Positions 9,575-15,960 of a stretch of DNA of 18,479 nucleotides are shown one piece after another. A model generated the notes under the pieces. That model ran no database searches, had not been told where the DNA came from, and saw nothing but the letters and a program-made list of their open reading frames with translations. The position numbers and the translations under genes are program-made. The stretch is from Pholiota molesta (lineage: Eukaryota > Basidiomycota > Agaricomycetes > Agaricales > Strophariaceae), in contig JACGCK010000510.1 of NCBI GenBank assembly GCA_014925825.1, forward strand, positions 1-18,479, written 5' to 3'. Each line of letters starts with the position of its first letter. The first letter of the stretch is position 1.

Positions 9575-10553
9575 TCACCTCTCATATTGTGGGGGAGGCG
9601 GCTGGTCTAGCACTGTAGGATGGCTGTGACGCGGATTGCTGACGCTCGCATGGTCATGTTGTGCCATTGCTGGCTCTTGGCCCTTCCCAGCGAGCGCCCT
9701 GTAGGACGAAGCGGTCTCCGACGACGCTGGTCCAGTGGTGTCAGTGTGAGAATATTGATATTCTGCGGGCGTTGGTACGGGTACGGGTACCGCACCAGGC
9801 AGAGGTGCGACGAGAGCTGGATGGGAGGGTTAGAAATCAATGCGTCGGAACGAATTGGACATGCACTCACGGAATGGGTTCAGTGTTGGAGCGGTAGAAA
9901 TCGGCCGATTTCTGCGCCGCATGCGCACCCTCAATAAGAAACAAAGTCCTATGCCCAACAGGACGACAGCGAGACCTCCAATGACTGCGCCTACAATAAG
10001 GCCTGTGGGCGGTGGACTCGATTTATTGACCGTTGGCGACGTAGTTGCTTCCGATGTCGCAGTGGACGTTGTTGATGTTGAATTTGCAGATACCACCTTC
10101 ATGAAATCAAGGAAAAATTGGGTCCCAGAGACAACAGCATAGGTGACGACGAGTGTGTGGGGTGTATTGGGTGTCAATATAGGGGATTGGTAGTACAGTT
10201 GCTGAAAGAAATAAGTGTTTGGAGTTCCAGACCCCTGGATTTGGAACGGAGCGGTGAATAGAGTTGGAGGGCCACCATCGATGCTATATGCCGACGTAGT
10301 TTTCGGAGTCACAACGGGTATTGTTCCATAGACGCTGATCTGAACTCCTAATATGTGTCCAAATATGAGAAGAAAATGAGAAGATTCCCTGATAACCAAA
10401 AGGATGCATACCTGTGAATGTAATCGTTGCCGTTGATCCATTAGTGGTGGTGAACGTCGATGTACCATCAAAGTCTGCTGTATTTCCGCCACGAGTCCAT
10501 CCAGAAGAATAGCTGATTATGGTATCGCGGTCGTCGTAGGTTATTACGCTCAT
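9575..10553 (-). CDS. Single-pass membrane protein with beta-sandwich-like ectodomain and PPxY tail (paralog A)
   Basis: Three exons on the minus strand: 10553-10412, 10347-9871, 9816-9575; 286 residues. Residues 1-131 look like the galactose-binding-like beta-rich ectodomain common in agaricomycete single-pass proteins (DTIISYSSGW, GSTATITFTGVQISVYG, YSIDGG, HTLVVT, FFLDFMKV). A short Ser/Thr stalk (about 133-162) leads to one transmembrane helix (about 163-186, GLIVGAVIGGLAVVLLGIGL) and a basic stop-transfer RMRRRNR. The cytoplasmic tail of about 95 residues ends PPPPQYER, containing PPQY, a WW-domain (Rsp5/Nedd4-type) binding motif. No signal peptide is seen, so N-out insertion by the helix is inferred. 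The exon 3 acceptor (CCATCCAG, 9817) is the first AG after the branch site TTCTAAC; a second in-frame AG is at 9763. Function is unknown; family members are often described only as transmembrane hypothetical proteins. Confidence 0.85.
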
Positions 10554-10706
10554 CACTCGTCAAACGATAGCATTAGGTCGACAGGAAGGAAGGAAGGGAG
10601 ATCTTCATTCGCATGGCGGGCATACCGGAATAAGTGGCGAAACATTGATCAAAATCGCAATCCGTAGACCTTCTAAACCAATTCTAAGCACCGCAGCTCC
10701 ATCAAT

Positions 10707-10716
10707 TCAATATAAG
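10707..10716 (-). promoter_or_regulatory. TATA-like sequence of membrane-protein gene A
   Basis: Read on the minus strand this is CTTATATTGA, preceded by CCCCA and the GCGC cluster. The paralogous position in unit B reads CTTTCTGATT and has lost the TATA likeness; there a transposon also separates it from the gene. Confidence 0.3.
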
Positions 10717-10720
10717 TGGG

Positions 10721-10754
10721 GCTCGAGAGCGCTCGAGCGCTCAGCGAGCGCTGG
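10721..10754. repeat. GAGCGCTC palindrome cluster upstream of membrane-protein gene A
   Basis: GCTCGAGAGCGCTCGAGCGC then TCAGCGAGCGCTGG: overlapping CTCGAG and AGCGCT palindromes. On the minus strand they lie just upstream of CCCCACTTATATT, a TATA-like sequence about 160 bases before the start of gene A. Confidence 0.5.
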
Positions 10755-10878
10755 AATCTCCATTTATCATGGCCCTTTTTTTTTTTGGCTGCGCTGCGTC
10801 AAGTAACGATTGCCATTTTTCTGTTACATAAATGCTCAAGAAAGGATGTATATACATTCGAACTTCTCATAATTCATT
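10722..10878. other. Spacer between the duplicated units
   Basis: Contains the rest of a GCGC palindrome cluster, a run of ten T (10778-10787) and AT-rich DNA. No gene. It is not shared between the two units. Confidence 0.6.
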
Positions 10879-11149
10879 CTCGCTCTTTGTTTGTGATACG
10901 CAACTGGCTACCTCGCCTGTTATCTACAGCTGCGCGTGTGCGAGCCGTTACGCTGACCGCGGCTCAGACCCGTCCTCCTCACATAATACGCCACCTTGAG
11001 ATTTCTAGGCTTGCCGCTCGGTCCTTCTGTCAAGGACATCTCCCGTCGGCTTCTCTCACAGCAAGACCAGCGCTCCAGACGCGGAAAAACAGCATATTCA
11101 ATTGCATTAATCGCTCTGCGACGCTACTGAAGCTGTATCCAACTCCCTT

Positions 11150-12302
11150 TCACCTCTCATATTGCGGGGGAGCATGGTCCAGAAGTGTAAAGTGGCTGTG
11201 ACGCGGATCGCTGACGCTCGCATAGTCGTTCTGCACCATCATCGGGTCCTGGCTCTTCTTCCCAGTGGGTAACATGGAGTACGAGCCAGTCACCGAGGAC
11301 TCTGGTCCGGGGGTGCCAGGGTGAACGTATTGGTATTCTGAGGGCGCTGCTATCGCACCAGGCAGAGGGTGGGGTGAGGTGAGGTGAGAGCGTTAGAAAC
11401 TGATGCGTAGGTATGCGGCCAGATTGGGCAGGCACTCACGGAATGGGTGGAGCGTTGGAGCGGCGGAAATTGCCCGATTTCTTCGCCGCATGTGAATCCT
11501 CCATAAGAGACACAGTCCTATGCCCAGCAGGACGACAGCGAGCCCTCCAATGACGGATCCTACAATGAGGCCTGTGGAAGGCGGACTCGATTTATTAATG
11601 GTGGGCGACGTAGTTGCTTCCGATGCTGCTAACGGAGATGACGACGTGCTCGATATAGGTGCCGTCGACGAAGAATTAGATGTCAATGATAACGAAGTAG
11701 TTGCAGTCGACGCAGATGTAGAAGTTGACGACGATGATGTTGTTGGTGGTATGACTACAGGGGAGGTGGTAGTTTGTTGGGTTGAGGTCGTTGTTGTGCC
11801 AGTGGACACCGGCGAGGTTGAAGTTGAACTCGCGGGCGCCACTTTCATGAAATCAAGGAAGAACTGGGTTCCAGAGTTAACAGTTGAGGTGACAACGAGT
11901 GTGTGGGGTGTATTGGGTGTCAATATAGGGGATTGGTAGTACAGTTGTTGAAAGAAATAAGTGTTTGCAGTCCCAGAGCCCTGGATCTGGAACGGCGCGG
12001 TGAATAGAGTCGGAGGGCCGCCATCGATGCTATACGACGACGTTGTCTTCGGAAGGATAACGGGTATTGTTCCATAGACGCTGATTTGCACTCCTGGTAC
12101 GCGTTAGAATATGAGAGGAAAATGAGAAGGTTCCCTGTAAATAACAAAAAGCATGCATACCTGTGAATGTAATCGTCGCCGTTGAACCATTCACAGTGGT
12201 CCATGTCGATGTACCATCAACGTCTGCTGTATTTCCGCCACGAGTCCATCCAGAAGAATAGTTGATTATGGTATCGCGGTCGTCGTAGGTTATTACGCTC
12301 AT
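11150..12302 (-). CDS. Single-pass membrane protein with beta-sandwich-like ectodomain and PPxY tail (paralog B, long stalk)
   Basis: Three exons on the minus strand: 12302-12161, 12093-11440, 11349-11150; 331 residues. The ectodomain (1-131) and transmembrane helix (about 222-245, GLIVGSVIGGLAVVLLGIGL) are nearly those of paralog A, but the Ser/Thr-rich stalk is 59 residues longer and consists almost only of S, T, P, A and V, as expected for an O-mannosylated extension at the cell surface. The tail encoded by exon 3 has 66 residues, begins PAPSEYQYVHPG and ends APPQYER, keeping the PPxY motif. The last intron is 90 bases, longer than its counterpart (54), because the first AG after the branch site CTAAC is only at 11350-11351. 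Close alternative AGs (TAGCAG, CTCAG) are all in frame, so the exact start of exon 3 is open. Function unknown; a surface sensor or adhesion role is only a guess. Confidence 0.85.
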
Positions 12303-12420
12303 AACTCATCAAGCGATAGCATTAGGTTGCAAGGAAGGAAGGAAGGGAGACCATTTGTTCTCATGGCGGGCATAATAATGGACTAAAAGTGGGCGTGAAA
12401 CATTTTGATCAAAGTCGCAA

Positions 12421-12428
12421 CGTGTAGA
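12421..12428. repeat. Target-site duplication, left copy
   Basis: CGTGTAGA immediately before the left inverted repeat; identical to 13612-13619. Confidence 0.85.
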
Positions 12429-12459
12429 AGGACCCCGGACAATATCATGAAAGGCTCGA
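12429..12459 (+). repeat. Terminal inverted repeat, left
   Basis: Begins AGGACCCCGGACAATATCAT and ends GGCTCGA; pairs with the reverse complement of 13581-13611 with a single mismatch (T versus G at the sixteenth base). Confidence 0.9.
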
Positions 12460-12470
12460 CGCCAATCCGG

Positions 12471-12610
12471 ACAAATTTTGGCCATTTTGACCCTCAAGGC
12501 CCGACGTGAGTCCGGACAAAAACGAGCTAAAATTTTGGTAAAGTAGGATCCGCCGTCCGGACAGATATCTGTTTCAGCACTCTGCGCCTGATCTTTCGTC
12601 CGGACAAAAA
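12471..12610. repeat. Left subterminal TCCGGACA repeats of the transposon
   Basis: Four copies of TCCGGACA in the same orientation near 12475, 12513, 12556 and 12599, usually followed by AAA. The core TCCGGA is palindromic. Such repeated subterminal motifs are typical binding sites for hAT transposases. Confidence 0.75.
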
Positions 12611-12629
12611 CTCGACGAGTTGTGCTGAG

Positions 12630-12700
12630 GGATCGAACGAACGAGCTTACCACCAAAGAGCACTTAAGAGTACACTAACCACTACACTATGTCATTCATT
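12630..12700 (-). other. tRNA-like sequence inside the transposon (pol III box matches)
   Basis: On the minus strand TAGTGTAGTGG (12689-12679) fits the internal A box TRGYNNANNNG, preceded by 7-8 bases and followed by a D-loop-like TTAG. About 40 bases later GTTCGATCC (12638-12630) fits the B box. The anticodon stem and the T stem do not pair well, so this is at most a tRNA-derived relic or SINE-like head, not a functional tRNA gene. Confidence 0.3.
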
Positions 12701-13474
12701 GTAGCTGAGTACGGATCACAGTATTTTGCAAGCGGACGCCGGATTCTGACCAGTGCTGCTGTACCTCGACTCAACGAGCTCATAACTGCTCGGATTTCAG
12801 TATTTCGTCCATTGCAACTGGAAGATTGGGCTGTAGTTTGAACGACTTCCGGTGTCATGCTTGGTCAAGGTATGTAAACCCACTATCTCTTGCGTAGCTT
12901 CAATTCAAATTGCTGATAATCATGTCTAGTATGTACCACGGTCCACATTGTACCTTATATTCGAAGACTGGCGCAAGAATGGAAAACACTGCGCTGTCTC
13001 TGAGTCATCGAATATCACGGCTGTCTCCTATGTTGGATTTCAGATATTCGAGCACTTCTTCGCGCGGCAATTTCGTGTGAATCGTGCGATTCCGAGGTCA
13101 ATGGCTCATCTGCAGACTTACAGGTTTCAACATTCACCGTCATGTGAACTATTGTGTCTTCTGGATTCGAAAATTACATTCACCTCCCAGCATATCATCG
13201 AGATCTCCCAGACAGGCCTGCATAGATCGATACCAGGATTTAAAAAGAGGTGAAAATCTCTTGCTGTTGCATTGAAAAACTCGAGGAAGCGACGGCTCGA
13301 AGATTGATTACTTAGAATTAGTTTTATGCTGCTGTTACATAGTTTTGCTAATCTAATGTCCTCAACTTTTACATATAGTACTGACCGCTCTCGCTCATTT
13401 TCGCCACTCTCATGAGGCCAGATCCAAAAATCCAGACAGAAAAGCGGAAATTGCGCCAAAATTTGGCAGGATCC

Positions 13475-13605
13475 CAAATTCCGGACAAATCTTGGAAATT
13501 TTGGGGTAGGCCTGATGCTTTCCGGACAAATCAGGGCCTTTTTCGGGGTGGATGTCCGGACATAAATTTTTTTTTTGGGATCGAGCCTTTCATGCTATTG
13601 TCCGG
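13475..13605. repeat. Right subterminal TCCGGACA repeats of the transposon
   Basis: TCCGGACA occurs near 13481, 13521 and 13555, with a diverged copy (TCCAGACA) near 13431; the terminal repeat itself contains TTGTCCGGGG. The orientation is the same as in the left cluster. Confidence 0.75.
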
Positions 13606-13611
13606 GGTCCT
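13581..13611 (-). repeat. Terminal inverted repeat, right
   Basis: Begins TCGAGCCTTTCATGC and ends TCCGGGGTCCT; reverse complement of the left end with one mismatch. Confidence 0.9.
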
Positions 13612-13619
13612 CGTGTAGA
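13612..13619. repeat. Target-site duplication, right copy
   Basis: CGTGTAGA directly after the right inverted repeat, continuing into CCATCTAAAGATTCTAACACCG, which matches unit A after its single CCGTAGACC. Confidence 0.85.
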
Positions 13620-13666
13620 CCATCTAAAGATTCTAACACCGCGACTCAATTAATCAGAAAGTGGGG

Positions 13667-14361
13667 CATGGCGCGCAAGGGCGCGCAGTACTCAGCTCTG
13701 ATATGTAAGCTTGTCTGTTGTTGCTGAGATCACTGGAAAATTTACAGATCAATCAGCAATGAATACAGAGAATGTAATGGCAAGAAGTAATCCTTCCTAT
13801 GTGTTGGACTCTCCGTGCTGTAGATGCTTTCACTTCAAAGCAGCTTGTAAATGGATGGGGGAAGCATATGACAACCACCATGCCGCCCACTTAAGCGGTG
13901 CCGAGCGCACATTGACATCCGCAGTCTATTTTTGCTTTGACTGGAGGCTTCAAACTCCATTTATTATTGCCGTCCATGATTCCATCTGGCTATGCTGTCT
14001 CAAGCAAGCTGCCGGCGAATTATAAGGATCTGCTCAACAGAGGCGAGAGGATGTGTTTGCGTCGTCGTGCGATGTAAAGGCTACGGACTCGGACTATAAA
14101 TAGCACGACCACGTTCTAATGAAGAAAGATCACGTGGCCTGTGGAATGTGTGTCACGCCACATTTGTGAATTTCGGAAAGTGGTGTGGTTCCTTCTGGTT
14201 CGCGCTCCTGTTTTTTTTGGATTGTCGTGTTTCTTTCCACTACCACCACATTCCAGACCGCGAGCTCTCGGCGTGTCGTGGCCATAATAAAAGAGCTCCC
14301 TCCCCAGCTCATTTCTCGACGACACGACTCCCATATCCAACGCCCATAATCTCTTTGGAGG
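13667..14361. other. Intergenic region upstream of the sterol oxidase gene, including a GCGCGC cluster
   Basis: No supportable gene. At 13667-13689 ATGGCGCGCAAGGGCGCGC repeats the GCGC palindrome cluster found at the same place next to unit A (10721). A 105-codon open frame (13711-14025) has no recognisable product. TATAAATAG at 14095-14103 is a strong TATA match, and CATAATAAAAGAG at 14283-14295 is a weaker one nearer the ATG. Confidence 0.55.
14095..14103 (+). promoter_or_regulatory. TATA box candidate upstream of the sterol oxidase gene
   Basis: TATAAATAG matches the TATA consensus well, but lies 259 bases before the ATG at 14362 and would put an out-of-frame ATG (14148) into the leader. 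The weaker ATAATAAAAG near 14284 would give a short leader without it. Which is used is open. Confidence 0.35.
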
Positions 14362-15736
14362 ATGGCCTATAATTCGACTATTCCCGACGTGCTCACCGAG
14401 CTGTACGCGGGCACCGACTTCTCTTCGCTCTCGTGGTTCGAGCAGCAGTGGGTTGCGTGGTATGTGTGGATTGGAAACCCTATCATTGCGACGGGGTTGA
14501 TGAGCTTCTTGATGCATGAGGTGTGTTTCTGTCGTTACTCTCTTTCGTTGGGCAGTGTCATCCCATGGTTCTGTCTCTCGGAATACAGCTCAGTCTTTAG
14601 ACCATTTCCATTTTACCCTCCTCGGCAATTGAACAACATGGCTAACCTATCTCACCTTCATTTCAGATTGTATACTTTGGCCGTAGTGTGCCATGGATTA
14701 TCATCGACGCGATACCCTACTTCCGTCAATGGAAGCTGCAACCCAACAAGATTCCCACTCCTGCTGAACAATGGGCTTGCACCAAGCAAGTTCTCTTATC
14801 CCACTTTACCATCGAACTGCCAGCGGTATGTTTTGTGGTTCAGCCATTTGTGGGAAACAGTGACTGATGACGTTGATCTGTATTGTGTAGATTTGGTTGT
14901 TCCACCCTACGGCAGAGAGCCTCGGCATGCAGACGTATCAAGTACCTTTTCCCTCCCTGAGCACTATGGCGCCCCAGATCTTCTTCTTCTTCTTCTTCGA
15001 AGACTTCTTCCATTTCCTCGGTAGGTTTTCTCCTGTGCCTGTGCCATATTCTTCTTATTCTGACGCCATTCATAGCTCACCAGGCTCTCCACACCGGTAT
15101 CCTGTACAAGCACATCCACAAGATCCACCACAAGTACTCTGCGCCTTTCGGCCTTGCTGCTGAATATGCCCACCCTGCGGAAGTGTTCATCCTCGGTACG
15201 GTACCATCTGCGGCCCCCTCCTCTACTGCTACTTCACCCAGAACCTGCACATTCTTACCGTGTACATCTGGATTGTTCTGAGGTTGTTCCAGGCCATCGA
15301 CGCCCACAGCGGTTATGGTCAGTACCACAAAAAAAATTGTCCCCGTTTACAAATGCTAATTATAACTCCAAATCTGAAAACAGACTTCCCCTGGTCGCTG
15401 CACAATATCCTCCCATTCTGGTCCGGCGCTGAGCACCACGACTTCCACCACATGGCCTTCACCAACAACTTCTCGACGTCGTTCCGTTGGTGGGACAGGA
15501 TTTTCGGTACGGATGACAAGTATCTCGAGTACTGTGCGCGCGTCAAGGCTGCGAAGAAGGCTATGAAGAACGCGACGAAGGAGCAGCAGCACGAGATAGA
15601 GCAGAAGCTGATGGCGGAGGTCGAGGCTGAGGGCATCAAGGCCGAGGCTGAAGCGGAGGCTAGAGGTGTCCTTGGGGCAGTAAGAAGACGGTTAAAGTCC
15701 AATAGAGGTTACTTGGGAGTTATGACTATTAATTAA
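14362..15736 (+). CDS. ERG25: C-4 methylsterol oxidase (ERG25-like fatty acid hydroxylase superfamily), one-base frame break
   Basis: Exons 14362-14520, 14667-14825, 14891-15020, 15076-15317, 15384-15736. The protein is an ER-membrane di-iron oxygenase that begins C-4 demethylation of 4,4-dimethylsterols in ergosterol synthesis. The three histidine boxes are intact: HFLAH (147-151), HKIHH (164-168) and EHHDFHHM near the C-terminal third, together with [15 protein letters not shown] and [11 protein letters not shown]. The normal frame fails once: after VFILGT (about residue 191) the expected GT-hydrophobic continuation ([17 protein letters not shown]) is in another frame, as if one G were missing in GGTACGGTACC (15195-15205). 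Read straight on, translation stops at 15279-15281. Alternatively 15201-15241 could be removed as a 41-base GT-AG intron, restoring frame with 14 conserved residues lost. The C-terminal tail of about 70 charged residues ([15 protein letters not shown]) is longer than in yeast. It has a six-Phe run at 137-142. Confidence 0.85.
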
Positions 15737-15960
15737 TTTGCGGATATCTATTCGGTTACTTGCATAAACAAACTTTAATTCACGCCATACATTCTTACTT
15801 TCTCGTCGGTAGAGACATTTGCGACGTTTGGATTGCAATGGGCGCTCGATTGGACTTGAGAACAACTTGAAAATTGGGTCACACTCACACAGCGTGACCG
15901 GGCCGATGGCAAGATGACATATATTATCGCCGCCGCTGCAGTGACGAGAAGTTTAGCTCG

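Larger units (their letters stand above)
9296..10721. repeat. Tandem segmental duplication, unit A
   Basis: From CTCGCT at 9296 to AGTGGGG at 10721 the sequence is homologous, with point differences and small indels, to 10879-13666 once the transposon in the latter is removed. The match covers the whole minus-strand gene, its introns, its 5' flank (both carry GGAAGGAAGGAAGGGAGA just before the ATG) and about 280 bases beyond its stop codon. Unit length is about 1.43 kb. The 157 bases between units (10722-10878) are not shared. Confidence 0.9.
12429..13611. mobile_element. Non-autonomous DNA transposon, hAT-like (8-bp target duplication)
   Basis: The ends are 31-bp inverted repeats (12429-12459 and 13581-13611) that agree at 30 of 31 positions; they begin AGGACCCCGGACAAT. 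Directly outside, CGTGTAGA occurs on both sides (12421-12428 and 13612-13619), and the uninterrupted paralogous site in unit A has CCGTAGACC, confirming an insertion. Inside each end are several TCCGGACA repeats, likely transposase-binding sites. An 8-bp duplication fits hAT best; P and Merlin elements also make 8-bp duplications, so the superfamily is provisional. No transposase is recognisable in the 1.18-kb interior, so it must rely on an element elsewhere. It lies 126 bases upstream of membrane-protein gene B. Confidence 0.88.
10879..13666. repeat. Tandem segmental duplication, unit B (interrupted by a transposon)
   Basis: Starts CTCGCTCTTTG (unit A: CTCGCTTCTTG) and ends at AGTGGGG (13660-13666), the same end as unit A. 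Removing the 1183-bp element and one 8-bp target copy leaves about 1.6 kb; the excess over unit A is explained by 177 bases (59 codons) of extra Ser/Thr stalk in the gene. Both copies share order and orientation, so this is a direct tandem duplication. Confidence 0.88.

Noticed and set aside
11520..11939. Plus-strand frame rich in Asp/Val/Glu, looking like an acidic protein
   Set aside because: It is the complement of the Ser/Thr-rich stalk of membrane-protein gene B; composition follows from the real gene.
13711..14025. 105-codon open frame between the transposon and the sterol oxidase gene
   Set aside because: No recognisable product and atypical composition; not supported as a gene.
15201..15241. 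41-base intron in the sterol oxidase gene taken as certain
   Set aside because: Its bases encode conserved family residues in the shifted frame, and it is shorter than all other introns here; kept only as an alternative.
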